Of a stretch of DNA of 64,000 bases, positions 1 through 9,650 are shown in pieces (the stretch's first letter is position 1; every line of letters starts with the position of its first letter). Origin of the DNA: Bettongia penicillata ogilbyi (Eukaryota > Chordata > Mammalia > Diprotodontia > Potoroidae); NCBI GenBank assembly GCA_023548195.1, contig JAJHZJ010000121.1, positions 3,534,220 to 3,598,219 on the forward strand, read 5' to 3'. The notes beneath the pieces are model-generated. The model was not told the origin of the DNA and ran no database searches. It worked only from the letters and a program-made list of their open reading frames with translations. Made by a program: the position numbers and the translations under genes.

Positions 1-616
1 TATGAATGTAATGGTAATTTAAATGGGAAGATTTTCCCCATCCCTTAATAGGTCCATGTGACCTGATTAAATCACATGGAAGCCTAAGTCACATGTAGTG
101 GGAGAAGGTTGCCGAACAGGTGGAACAGGAAGGGTGGATCAGAACTGGGACAAAGTTGGTGAGTGTGGTTGGGGTGGAGGAGAGAAGACACAGGCAGGCA
201 CAGCTAGTCTTGTGAGATTTTGTGGAAGGTCCCAGAAGGGGTAGGTAGGAAGGCTTGGGAATGGCTTTGTCCCCTGCAGTGCTAATGTGTATTAACTTCT
301 TGGTTACTATGATAGATTTGACTTTCTGGTGTTGGGATTTGACTTTCTAGTATCTGAATAAATGTTTTTCTTCTGCCTTCTGTATGCAGAATCTGTTATA
401 CTTTATGATTCAGAACTATTCCAGCATATTCACAGTCACTCTTAGTGCTAAGAATATTGCCTTGGCAATAGCAAGGTTATTCTTAAGATGTAACTACACG
501 GTGATCCTTTTATGGGAATCTAGACTTGCCAGGGTGAAAGAAGGTAGAATGAACAAGCAAGCCCAGAGAGGGAGTAGGGGTCCATATTTGTTGTAAAAGA
601 TATAAGGATCTACCCT
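1..616 (+). other. Unassigned; LTR-like stretch, no gene
   Basis: No coding region is visible. The part from about 35 to 480 has the look of a solo LTR: a polyadenylation signal AATAAA at 357-362, a direct repeat GATTTGACTTTCT at 315-327 and 336-348 just before it, and a T-rich run after it. I could not find matching TG...CA ends, a primer-binding site or flanking duplications, so LTR origin is only a suggestion. Confidence 0.25.
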
Positions 617-663
617 ATGAGTGGTCACTCAACTCACCCAATACATTTTTTAAAAGATTTGAG

Positions 664-1385
664 GATTGTAAAACAATACCTACCCTTTGATCCAACAATA
701 CCACTACTAGGTTTATATCCCAAAGAGATTAAAAAAGGGGGAAAGGGGAAAGAAGGGGAAGGACCTATTTTTAAAAAAATCTTTATAGCAGCTCTTTTTG
801 TGGTAGCAAAGAATTGGAAATTCAGGGGATGTACATCAATTGGGGAAGGATTGAACAAGTCGTAGTACATGATTGTAACGACACACTATTGAGCTACAAG
901 AAATGACAAGCAGGCTGATTTCAGAAAAACCAGGAAAGACTTATATGAACTGATGCAAAGTGAAGTGAGTAGAGCCAGGAGAACATTGTACACAGCAACA
1001 GCAATATTTTAAGATGATCAACGAATTGTGAATGACTTAGCTATTCTTAGCAATGCAATGATCTTAGACAATTCCATTGGACTTATGAGCTCCAGAGAAA
1101 GAATTGATGAAGTCTGAATGCATATGGAAACATACTGTTTCTTCATGGTGTTTTTTAGAAGTTTTTCGTTGGGGGGGGGAAGTGTCTGTGTTTTTTTTCA
1201 CAATTTGACTATTATAGAAACATGTTTTGCATGATAGCACATGTATGACATATCAAATTCTTACCATTTCAGGAAGGAAGAAAAGAATTTGGAACTCAAA
1301 TTTTTTTTAAGAAATGAATGCTAAAAATTGTTTTTACATGTATTTCAGGGAAAATAAAATATTATTTACAAAAAAAAAACACTTA
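664..1385 (+). mobile_element. L1 3' end, 5'-truncated
   Basis: This is the last part of L1 ORF2 plus the 3' UTR, running forward and ending in an A-rich tail after AAAATAAAATATT. The order of blocks matches the other L1 tails in this window: the pyrimidine/purine-rich stretch, the 'AAAGAATTGGAAATT' block, and the 'CCAGGAGAACATTGTACAC' block. Imperfect 12-bp direct repeats flank it at 652-663 and 1386-1397 (10 of 12 match), which fits target-primed insertion. There is no open frame of useful length, so it is a dead copy. Confidence 0.8.
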
Positions 1386-1397
1386 GAAAGATTTAAG

Positions 1398-1843
1398 AAC
1401 TCTGACCAACTTAGTGACTGACCACAATTCCACTGGACTGACTGTAAACCATGATACTCACCTGCTCAAAGTGTAGAATGAAACACATGGTTTCAGACAT
1501 GACCAATGTGTAGATTTGTTTTGTGTGACTATAAATATTGGTTCACAAGGGTTTTGTTTTTCTTTTTCATTTGGAAGCAGAGAAGGGAAAATAATGTGCC
1601 AAAGAAAAACAGAAAAGAATGCTTGTTTGTTTGCTTTCAAAAAAACGAACCAATGAAAACCAAAGTCCAGAAGAAATCATAGACAAGCAGCTCAGCACTG
1701 AAAATGAAAGTTGTTTATTATAGACCATTAAAAAGGAACTATAATATAATAAAGATTCATTGTTTCACAAATAATTTCTCTTTGTTCGATTCTACTTGAT
1801 ATGTGGGAATGTTAGGAATTTGGTAGATTTAGAATAAAACAAC
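1398..1843. other. No recognised feature
   Basis: AT-rich sequence between the L1 tail and the first HAL1-type insertion. I see no gene, RNA or recognisable repeat here. Confidence 0.5.
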
Positions 1844-2690
1844 AAAATAAAGTATTTTTTAATAAAAATTTATTTATTTAACATTTTACATTCATTTTCA
1901 CAAAATTTTGGGTTCCAAATTTTCTCCCCTTTTCTCCCCTCCCCACCCCAATACACCCAGCATTCTAATTTTCCCTATCACCAATCTGCCCTCTCTTCTA
2001 TCATCCCTCCCTTCTCTTGTCCCCATCTTCTCTTTTGTCCTGTTGGGCCAGATGACTTTCTATTCCCCATTAACTGTATTTCTTATTTCCTAGTAGCAAC
2101 AACAATACTAAACAGTTGTTCCTAAAACTTTGAGTTCCAAATTCTCCCCATCCCTCCCTCCCCACCCATTCCCTTTGGGAAGGCAGGCAATTCAATATAG
2201 GCACTATCTGTGTAGTTTTGCAAATTACTTCCATAATAGTTGTGTTGTGTAAGACTAATTGTATTTCCCTCCATCCTATCCTGCCCCCCATTGTTTCTAT
2301 TCTGTCTTTTGATCCTGTCCCTCCTCGAGTGTTGACTTCAAATTGCTTCCTCCTCCCATTGCCCTCCCTTCCATCATCCCCCCCCTTGCTTATCTCCTTC
2401 TCCCCCACTTTCCTGTATTGTCAGATAGGTTTTCATACCAAAGTGAGTGTGCATTTTATTCCTTCCTTTAGTCAAATGTGATGAGGGTAAACTTCTTGTT
2501 TTTTTTTTTCTCAGCTCTCCTCTTTTTCCCTCCACTAAAAAGTTTCCTGCTTGCCTCTTGAATGAGATATAATTTACCCCATTCCATTTCACCTTCTTTC
2601 CTCCCCCTACATTTCTCTCTCACCATTTACCTTAATTTCTTTTAAGATATTATCCTATCCTATTCAATTCACTCTGTGCTCTCTGTCTCT

Positions 2691-2749
2691 GTATGTGCGT
2701 GCATGTGTGTATGTGCATGCGTGCACGCGTGTACGTGTGTGTGTGTGTG
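2691..2749 (+). repeat. (TG)n-like tract inside HAL1 copy A
   Basis: Impure TG/CG/CA dinucleotide tract between the ORF1 stop and the 3' UTR. Copies B and C have a tract at the same place, so it belongs to the element rather than being a later microsatellite. Confidence 0.85.
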
Positions 2750-2869
2750 ATCCCACCAACTACCCAGATACTGAAAAGTTTTAAGAGTTACAAATGTTGT
2801 CTTTCCATGTAGGAATGTAAATAGTTCAGTTTTACTAAGTCCTTTATGATTTCTCTGCTGTTTACTTTT

Positions 2870-3980
2870 TCATGCTTCTCTTGATTCTTGTGTTTGAAAG
2901 TCAAATTTTCTTTTCAGCTCTGGTCTTTTCATCAAGAATGATTGAAAGTCCTCTGTTTCATTGAAAGACCATATTTTCCCCTGAAGTATTGTACTCAGTT
3001 TTGCTGGGTAGGTGATTCTTGGTTTGAGTCCTAGCTCCTTTGACTTTTGGAATGTCCTACTCCATGCCCTTCGATCCCTTAATGTAGAAGCTGCTAGATC
3101 TTGAGTTATCCTGATTGTATTTCCACAATACTGGAATTATTTCTTTCTAGCTGCTTGCAAGATTATCTCCTTGACCTGTGAGTTCTTGAATTTGGCCACA
3201 ATGTTCCTAGGAGTTTCTCTTTTTGGATCTCTTTCAGGTGGTGATCGTTGGATTCTTTCAATACTTATTTTGCCCTCTGGTTGTAGAATGTCAGGGCAGT
3301 TTTCCTCGATAATTTCATGGAAGATGATGTCTAGGCTCTTTTTTTGATCATGACTTTCAGGTAGTCCCATAATTTTTAAATTGTCTCTCCTGGATCTATT
3401 TTCCAGGTCAGTTGTTTTTCCCATGAGATATTTCACATTCTCTTCCATTTTTTCATTCTTTTGGTTTTGTTTGGTGATTTCTTGGTTTCTCATAAAGTCA
3501 TTAGACTCCATCTGTTCCATTCTAATTTTGAGAGAACTATTCTCTTCAGTGAGCTTTTGAACCTCTTTTTCCATTTGGCTCATTCTGCTTTTGAAAGCAT
3601 TCTTCTCCTCATTGGCTTTTTGAACCTCTTTTGCCAATTGAGTGAGCGTATTTTTCAAGGTGTTATTTTCTTCAGCATTTTTTTGGGTCTCCTTTCCACG
3701 GTATTGACCCATTTTTCATGCTTTTCTTGCATTTCTCTCATTTCTCTTCCAAGTTTTTCCTCCACCTGTCTAACTTGATTTTCAAAATCCTTTTGAGCTC
3801 TTCCAAGGCCTGAGCCCACCCAACATCCCCCTGGGATGTCTGGGATACAGAGGTCCCACCCTCCACGTCTTTCCCTGATGGTAAGAATATTTCCTTGTCA
3901 TCAGAATTGAAAGGCAGGAACATTTGCACCCACTCAAAGAAGCTCTCTATAGTCTTATTTTTCTTCCCTTTTCTGGGCAT
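2870..3980 (-). pseudogene. L1/HAL1 ORF1 pseudogene (copy A)
   Basis: Remnant of the ORF1 RNA-binding protein, about 370 codons from ATG at 3980 to a TGA at 2870. It has a basic N-terminus starting MPRKGKKNKTIESFF, a long heptad coiled coil, the RRM-start motif ENRSRRDNL and a C-terminal domain. Compared with copy B it carries two clear breaks. One T is lost in the run at 3791-3794, which shifts the frame after about codon 63. A C-to-T change makes a TAA at 3139-3137, at the position of Gln282 in copy B. The open pieces are 3980-3738 and 3712-3137. It cannot make a full protein. Confidence 0.9.
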
Positions 3981-4127
3981 TTTCCCAGCCAGTTACTTGA
4001 CTTCTGAGATTCCTGTCCACCCCTGCCTAGATCCGCCCAGCTAGTGCTTGGGGTCTGAGATTCAAATGGGCTTTCCGTGGCAGGCGCGACTGCTATTCAA
4101 TGTGAGCTTAAGTTCTGGTGCTTAGAT

Positions 4128-4255
4128 GGGGGCAGGGCCGCCTCCCAGGCTCAATTTCCTCAGGGGCTTTATGCAGAGACCTTCAGTAATGGAGCGGGTG
4201 GGGGCAGGGCCACCTCCCAGGCTCAGCTCCCTCAGGGGGTTTATGCAGAGACTTG
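4128..4255 (-). promoter_or_regulatory. Two ~72-bp 5' UTR monomers (copy A)
   Basis: Two tandem units, both starting GGGGGCAGGGCC on the plus strand at 4128 and 4200, each with the block CCTCCCAGGCTCA and a TTTATGCAGAGAC end. They lie in the GC-rich 5' UTR upstream of ORF1. Tandem 5' UTR monomers act as promoter units in some L1 families, such as those of mouse. A promoter role here is inferred. Confidence 0.65.
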
Positions 4256-4689
4256 AACTTCTGCCTGCCTGCTTGGGGAGTCCTGGGCCGCCACCGCTGC
4301 CTCCGCCGCTTCCTCCCCTGTCTCTGCCACTGCCTCCCGAGGGGGCCCGAGCCACGGAGACACCCCGCTCCCCTCTCAGCCAGCCCAGATGTCTCTCTCA
4401 CTGACCTGTAGCATTTGTGGGCGGAGGGACCTTCCCAGCCGCTGGAGATTCCATCCCTGAAGCCTGCTCGGATCTGCTCCTCTCGGCCCCATGGCCAGGG
4501 CAGCTCAGGGGTGGGCTCCACTTTCCGGAGCGTGATGGACCCTGGGGACAGCTCTCCAGGGCTCTCTGGAACGGAAATCTTTTCCACTGTGTTTCTGCAT
4601 GCCTTGCAGTGATCCAGAATTTTTGGGGAGTTCTTCTTGCAGGAAATATATGGGCTGTGGGTTCGGAGCTAGCATACATGAGTCTTTCT

Positions 4690-4713
4690 ACTCCGCCATC
4701 TTGGCTCCACCCC
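4690..4713 (-). promoter_or_regulatory. L1-type 5' end with YY1-like site (copy A)
   Basis: On the minus strand the element begins GGGGTGGAGCCAAGATGGCG. The AAGATGGCGG core matches the YY1 site that sets the transcription start near position +1 of human L1. Its position at the very 5' end, next to the target-site duplication, indicates a full 5' end. Confidence 0.7.
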
Positions 4714-4730
4714 AAAATAAAGTATTTTTT

Positions 4731-4949
4731 TAAAAAAGACATTGATGGAATGTTAAGGTTCATAATGAGCTGAGCAGGTGAAGGAAGTTAAGGACATCCA
4801 AAGGAGGTTTTTTTTTTCATTAAATTAGGATAATCAAGAATGGATAGGACTTGGGTATATGAGACAATGATAGACAACAGCAAGCAGGCAAAACTGTTTA
4901 TTTATTTTGTTTCTGGTTTTTGTTTGTTTTTGTGAAGAAGAATGACTTT
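4731..4949. other. No recognised feature
   Basis: AT-rich flank between HAL1 copy A and the CR1/L3 remnant. Nothing is recognised. Confidence 0.4.
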
Positions 4950-6027
4950 TGTATGGCAAAATGGCAAAAGCAAAAATGACTAACATAGAACTGCTATCTA
5001 GAAGAAGTAAGGTGTTAGCAAGGAAGCCTTTAGCTAACCTTGATGAATACAGTCACATGGCCCAGTGATTCTTGAAGAACCATCAGTAACAGTGGAAAAA
5101 TCTTGGAAAATGGGTGAGATATTACAAGATGGAAGAAAGTCAAATGTCCTGACTTAAAAAAAAAAAAAAAGGAAGAAAAAAGATTGTAAATTTTAGTCCA
5201 GTGAACTTGACTTTGATTCTCAGGAAAATCACAAAATAAATCACTAATGAAATGATTAGTGAATATCTAGAATGGGAAGTTGCAGTTAGAAAAACACAAC
5301 TTCATCAAGAACAAGAAACCTTATTTCCTTTTTTTTTTGATATGGTAACTAAACTTGTATAGATTAGGGGAATGCTGTAGGCATAGCCTACCTAGTTTTT
5401 AGGTATATTATTTACCTGGATTTCATCAAAGCATTTGGTAAAGTAATTTATACTATTCTTTTAGAAAAGATAGAGATATGTAGATGAACTGATAATGAAA
5501 TTAAGTCAGTTATATGAATTCCCAACTGGTTGGCTGACTGGACTCAAAATAGTTTGCCATCAAAATGGCAAGGGGACCCAAGTAGAACACTCTAGGGATC
5601 TATATCTGGTGTTGTGCAACACTTTTATCAATGGCTTGGATAAAAGCATAGATGGCATGCTTATAAAATTTGCAGATGATACAAAGCTAAATACCAGTTG
5701 GGATCCCAAAAGACCTTGACAGGATAGAAGATTGAGTTGATTTTGATAAAATGAAATTTTATAAGGATAAATATAAGTATTACATGTGGGTTAAAAAAAA
5801 AAAATCTACTTCTCAAGTATGGGATTGGAGAGGCATGGCTAGATTCGAGTATGCCTGAAAAAGATCTCAGGTTTTTACTGCCAAAAAAACTACAATGATT
5901 TTGGTTGTATTAGGGGCTTAATTAGCTTCCAGCAACAATAAGATAGAGATACCTATTGTATCTCTATACTATACCTTAGTCAGACTATATCTGGAATACT
6001 GGATTCAGTTCTAGTACCACAATTTAG
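4950..6027 (+). mobile_element. CR1/L3-type LINE remnant, interrupted by HAL1 copy B
   Basis: Degraded reverse-transcriptase region of a CR1/L3 LINE. Landmarks in order are the 'GGGGAATGCTGTAGGCATAG' block near 5368, the 'CTGGATTTCATCAAAGCATT' block near 5418, the catalytic FADD box at 5669-5680, and the downstream 'GGATTCAGTTCTAGTACCAC' block. The LINE resumes after the HAL1 insertion at 8169-8195 with 'AGAAAGGATATT', so the two parts were once continuous. Confidence 0.75.
5495..5719 (+). pseudogene. CR1/L3 reverse transcriptase fragment with FADD box
   Basis: A 74-codon open piece of the LINE reverse transcriptase. Its C-terminal part reads ...FINGLDKSIDGMLIKFADDTKL, which is the CR1/L3 motif-C region with both catalytic aspartates kept (FADD, codons 5669-5680). 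The VPQG motif that should precede it is degraded, and the frame is lost just after. The ATG is accidental. It is a fossil with no expected product. Confidence 0.65.
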
Positions 6028-6040
6028 GCTCTCTATCTCT

Positions 6041-6093
6041 GTATGTGTGTGCATGTGTGTATGTGTGTGCATGTGTGTACATGTGTATGTGTG
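6041..6093 (+). repeat. (TG)n-like tract at 3' end of HAL1 copy B
   Basis: TG-rich tract with CATG/ACATG interruptions, homologous to 2691-2749. It lies almost at the end of the element: only 13 bp separate it from the target-site duplication. Confidence 0.85.
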
Positions 6094-6227
6094 GTCCCAC
6101 CAACTACCCAGATACTGAAAAGTTTTAAGAGTTAGAAATATTGTCTTTCCCTGTATGAATGTAAACAGTTCACTTCTGGTAAGTCCCTTAAGATTTCTCT
6201 TTGCTGTTTCCTTTTTCATACTTCTTC

Positions 6228-7328
6228 TCATTCTTGTGTTTGAAAGTCAAATTTTCTTTTCAGCTCTGGTCTTTTCATCAAGAATGATTGAAAGTCCTCT
6301 GTTTCATTGAAAGACCATATTTTCCCTTGAAGTATTATACTCAGTTTAGCTGGGTAGGTGATTCTTGGTTTGAGTCCTAGTTCCTTTGACTTCTGGAATA
6401 TCCTATTCCACGCCCTTCGATCCCTTAATGTAGAAGCTGCTAGATCTTGGGTTATCCTGATTGTATTTCCACAGTACTGGAATTGTTTCTTTCTAGCTGC
6501 TTGCAAGATTTTTTCCTTGAGCTGGGAGTTCTGGAATTTGGCCACTATGTTCCTAGGAGTTTCTCTTTTTGGATCTCTTTCAGGTGGTGATCGATGGATT
6601 CTTTCAATACTTATTTTGCCCTCTGGTTCTAGAATGTCAGGGCAGTTTTCCTTGATAATTTCATGGAAGATGATATCTAGGCTCTTTTTTTGATCATGAG
6701 TTTCAGGTAGTCCCATAATATTTAAATTGTCTCTCCTGGATCTATTTTCCAGGTCAGTTGTTTTTCCCATGAGATATTTCACATTCTCTTCCATTTTTTC
6801 ATTTTTTTGGTTTTGTTTGGTGATTTCTTGGTTTCTCATAAAGTCATTAGACTCCATCTGTTCCATTCTAATTTTGAGAGAACTATTCTCTTCAGTGAGC
6901 TTTTGAGCCTCTTTTTCCATTTGGTTCATTCTCCTTTTGAAAGCATTCTTCTCCTCATTGGCTTTTTGAACCTCCTTTGCCAATTGAGTGAGCCTATTTT
7001 CCAAGGTGTTAATTTCCTCAGCATTTTTTTGGGTCTCCTTTACCAAGGTATTGACCCGGTTTTCATACTTTTCTTGCATCTCTGTCATTTCTCTTCCCAG
7101 TTTTTCCTCCACCTGTCTAACTTGCTTTTCAAAATCCTTTTTGAGCTCTTCCAGGGCCTGAGCCCACCCGCCACCCCCCTGGGGTGTCTGGGGTACTGAG
7201 GCCCCGCCCTCTACATCTTTCCCTGATGGCAAGGATACGTCCTCATCATCAGATCCGAAGGTCGGGATCATTTGCATTTGTTGGAAAAAACTCTCTATAG
7301 TCTTATTTTTCTTCCCTTTTCTAGGCAT
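6228..7328 (-). CDS. L1/HAL1 ORF1 RNA-binding protein, open, 366 aa
   Basis: Encodes an L1 ORF1-type nucleic-acid-binding chaperone, which forms trimers and packages its own RNA. It has a basic N-terminus (1-15), a Gly/Ser/Pro-rich linker (about 25-54), a heptad coiled coil (about 55-195), an RRM starting at the ENRSRRDNLNIMGLPE motif (194-209), then a C-terminal domain with TPRN (257-260), RDRRAW (302-307) and YPAKLS (325-330). These motifs have counterparts in human ORF1p. The ATG has an A at -3 and sits at the element's conserved start. The frame has no break. Against copies A and C the end is four codons short, because TCA has become TGA at 6230-6228. The neighbouring 5' UTR monomers would be its promoter. 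Whether it is expressed is unknown. It encodes no enzyme of its own. Confidence 0.88.
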   Translation of the reverse strand: MPRKGKKNKTIESFFQQMQMIPTFGSDDEDVSLPSGKDVEGGASVPQTPQGGGGWAQALEELKKDFEKQVRQVEEKLGREMTEMQEKYENRVNTLVKETQKNAEEINTLENRLTQLAKEVQKANEEKNAFKRRMNQMEKEAQKLTEENSSLKIRMEQMESNDFMRNQEITKQNQKNEKMEENVKYLMGKTTDLENRSRRDNLNIMGLPETHDQKKSLDIIFHEIIKENCPDILEPEGKISIERIHRSPPERDPKRETPRNIVAKFQNSQLKEKILQAARKKQFQYCGNTIRITQDLAASTLRDRRAWNRIFQKSKELGLKPRITYPAKLSIILQGKIWSFNETEDFQSFLMKRPELKRKFDFQTQE

Positions 7329-7469
7329 TTTCCCAGCCAGTTACTTGACTTCTGAGATTCCTTTCCACCCCCGCCTGGATCCACCCAGCTAGTGCTTGGC
7401 CTCTGAGATTTAAATGGGCTTTCCTCCTGCTGGCTGTCAATCAGTGAGCTTTAGTTCAGGTGCTGGGAT

Positions 7470-7670
7470 GGGGGCAGGGCCGCCTCCCAGGCTCAGTTCC
7501 CTCAGGGGCTTTATGTAGAGACTTTCAGGAATGGAGCAGGTGGGGGCGGGGTGGGGGGCCCCCCCGCAGTTCCTTCAGGGGCTTTAAGCAGAAGCCTTCA
7601 GTAATAGAGTGGGGTGGGGGCAGGGCCGTCTCCCAGGCTCAGCTCCCTCAGGTTTTATGCAGGAATCTTC
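7470..7670 (-). promoter_or_regulatory. Three 72-74-bp 5' UTR monomers (copy B)
   Basis: Units start GGGGGC(A/G)GGG on the plus strand at 7470, 7542 and 7616, giving periods of 72 and 74 bp. The middle one is altered around a G/C run at 7551-7565. Copy A has only two units, so the count differs between copies, as expected of tandem L1 promoter monomers. The promoter role is inferred. Confidence 0.65.
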
Positions 7671-8145
7671 CATAATGAAGATCCTGCCTGCTGCTGGGGG
7701 ATTCCTGAGTCCCGGGCTGCTGCCGTCTCAGCCGCTGCTCACACCTCTGCCTCCGCCGCTTCCTGCCCCCGTCTTTGCCACCGCTGCTTCCTCCCGAGGG
7801 GGCCTGAGTCACAGAGACGCTCCGCTCCCCTCCTCCAGCCCGGCCTTCTCTCTCACTGACCTGTAGCTTCTGTGGGCGGAGGGACTTTCCCGGCTGCCGG
7901 AGCTTCCATCTCTGAAGCCTGCTCGGATCAGCTTCTCTGGGGTCATGGCCAGGGCAGCGCTGGGGGTGGGGTCCACTTTCCGGAGTGCGACGGACCCTGT
8001 GGACAGGTCTCCAGGGCTCCCTGGAACAGAAATCTCTTCCACTCCGTTTCTGCACACCTTGTATTGACCCAGAAGTTATGGGGGTCTCTTTTTGCATTAA
8101 TTCTATGGACTTTGGTTTCGGAGCTCGTAAACATGCGTCCTTCTA

Positions 8146-8168
8146 CTCTGCCATCTTGGCTCCGCCTC
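8146..8168 (-). promoter_or_regulatory. L1-type 5' end with YY1-like site (copy B)
   Basis: Minus strand reads GGAGGCGGAGCCAAGATGGC from the first base of the element. AAGATGGC is the YY1 core (8157-8150). It abuts the right target-site duplication. Confidence 0.7.
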
Positions 8169-8195
8169 CTAGTACCACAATTTAGAAAGGATATT
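8169..8195 (+). mobile_element. CR1/L3 LINE, continuation after HAL1 copy B
   Basis: Short continuation of the LINE at 4950-6027. Its first 17 bases are the duplicated target and the next ones (AAAGGATATT) follow the CR1 order. Confidence 0.6.
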
Positions 8196-8350
8196 TAGGT
8201 GTTGCAGAGAATAGAACACTGGGCTTGGATTCAATCCTGAGTTCAAATCTAGTCTCAGACACTTAATAACTGTGTGAACCTGGGCAGACCACTTAACCTC
8301 TCTCTAGTTTCTTTATTTGTAAAATAGGGAATAAGTTGGGTCAGGAACAC
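8196..8350 (+). mobile_element. tRNA-headed CORE/MIR-type SINE
   Basis: Contains the B-box-like GAGTTCAAATC and the 'CTGTGTGAACCTGGGCA' core, followed by the 'CTTTATTTGTAAAATAGGG' 3' block. The head is worn. It lies just after the CR1 remnant. Confidence 0.7.
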
Positions 8351-8514
8351 ATTATATTTCAGAGGTAAAGCAAAGGAATATCAAGAAAGCTAAGAGTACA
8401 GAAGGCGTAGCACCTTTATGACAGTCCATTTACCACAATCCGCAAGAATAAGGAAAAAACCAAGCTGAATGCAAAAAGTAAGAACCATTTCAGCTATAAA
8501 AACAATAACTGAAA

Positions 8515-8705
8515 TTTGTTTAGCTCTTGAAATTTTGTAAAGTGCTTTACATAAATTATCCCATTTGATATTCACAAAACTGTTAGCTAAGAACAACAGA
8601 TATTATCTCCAATCTACAGATGAGGGAATAGACTCAGAAAGGTTGCCTATTATTACATAAGAGGAAGGACATGAAACTACATCTTTCTATTTCATATCTA
8701 AAAGT
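8515..8705 (-). mobile_element. MIR-type SINE remnant
   Basis: Contains 'AAAGTGCTTTACATAAATTA' followed by the 'GATGAGGGAATAGACTCAG' block, the order seen in a reversed MIR. It is strongly worn. Confidence 0.55.
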
Positions 8706-9435
8706 TGCATACTCTAAAGGAATACAGGTTATTTTGTAGCAAGAGGCATTTGGTTAAACCCTCTACTGACCTGCAGTTGTTCAGATGCTAAATGTATAAT
8801 CCAGCAAACTAAGATGTAATAAAGATACCAAATATTAGCTATTCTCACAAAATTCCCATATGGACAGCAGCAATCAATTTTCTCACTGATTTAAAAAAAA
8901 TTAATTTAAAATTTTTTTCCTCTTTTCTCTCACTGATTTTTACAAGAATGCCATACTGATATTCTTTTTTTAAAAGTGATTACCTTCAACTTATAGTAAT
9001 AACAAAATATTTAAAAATAACTGAGTTTTGTTAGAATAAAACACTAAGCAATTGAATAAAACTTAAGAACTAGCAAGCCAAAGTAACTCATTTTTCTACT
9101 GTTAAGAGAACAAACCTCTCAACTGAAATTTCTAAAAATTGAACATTTCAATGTGAAAACATTTGAGATAGGAGGTACATGCAAAAATAATTGCTATTGA
9201 CTTTCAGATAGTTATAAAACATGGCTGCTTTTGGCTTACAGTAAATTTAACTTTAAAATATGTATTAAATGTAGCAAAGAATGCAGTAAAACTTAGTTTA
9301 CTTAACTTTAATAATATGTTTTGTTAATAGTCATGAGGTCATTACTTTTTTTAGAGTGCTAAAATAAAGAGAAAATAATATATGAACATATGTATTGAAT
9401 AACCTAAATAATATTGAGATCATCTGTAAAATATT
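8706..9435. other. AT-rich, no recognised feature
   Basis: No gene or recognisable repeat. The stretch is very AT-rich with scattered A runs. Confidence 0.5.
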
Positions 9436-9439
9436 AGCT

Positions 9440-9650
9440 TATTTTTATATGACATATTGTAGTTTACAAAACAATTTATATGCATTATCTCCTTAGAAGA
9501 ATCCTTTGAGTTCAGTAGTGAAATTATTGTTGGCCTTTTTGTATAGGTGAAGAAACTGAGGTCTAGAGAAGTTATGTGACTTTCCTAGGATCGTAGTTTG
9601 TAAATGGCTGAACAAGAACTGGGACTCAGGTCTTCAGAATCAGAATATAA
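9440..9650 (-). mobile_element. MIR-type SINE remnant
   Basis: Reversed MIR order: 'GTAGTTTACAAAACAATTTA', then 'GTGAAGAAACTGAGGTCTAG', then 'GAACTGGGACTCAGGTCTTC'. Confidence 0.65.

Larger units (their letters stand above)
1861..4713 (-). mobile_element. HAL1-type (ORF1-only) L1 element, copy A
   Basis: A complete 2.85-kb retroposon on the minus strand. Read 5' to 3' it has: an L1 5' end with the GGAGCCAAGATGGCGGAGTAG motif (4690-4710), a GC-rich 5' UTR with two ~72-bp monomers, an ORF1 pseudogene (3980-2870), a TG/CA tract (2691-2749), a purine-rich 3' UTR and an A/T-rich end. There is no room for ORF2: only about 1 kb separates the ORF1 stop from the 3' end. Perfect 17-bp duplications AAAATAAAGTATTTTTT flank it at 1844-1860 and 4714-4730, and the nick site fits the L1 endonuclease preference (TT/AAAA). 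ORF1-only L1 derivatives are known as HAL1. Movement must have relied on L1 ORF2p in trans. Confidence 0.9.
6028..8168 (-). mobile_element. HAL1-type (ORF1-only) L1 element, copy B, 3'-truncated
   Basis: A 2.14-kb minus-strand retroposon with the same plan as copy A: 5' end GGAGGCGGAGCCAAGATGG (8168-8150), GC-rich 5' UTR with three monomers, an open ORF1 (7328-6228) and a TG/CA tract (6041-6093). It then stops at 6028. The whole 3' UTR of copy A (its 1861-2680 part) and any A-tail are missing. Perfect 17-bp duplications CTAGTACCACAATTTAG flank it at 6011-6027 and 8169-8185. The missing tail is therefore not a later deletion but the form in which it inserted. It splits the CR1/L3 LINE. Confidence 0.92.

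Noticed and set aside
3461..3778. Plus-strand frames antisense to ORF1 (also 6358-6693 and 6807-7199)
   Set aside because: Shadows of ORF1 read on the other strand. The shared sequence between copies reflects the element, not coding on this strand.
4122..4773. Several overlapping frames of 60-134 codons on both strands in the GC-rich stretch
   Set aside because: They lie in the 5' UTR of HAL1 copy A. GC-rich sequence has few stops. No frame is shared with copies B and C and none has a domain.
7460..8198. Frames of 62-149 codons on both strands
   Set aside because: Same reason: the 5' UTR and promoter monomers of HAL1 copy B.
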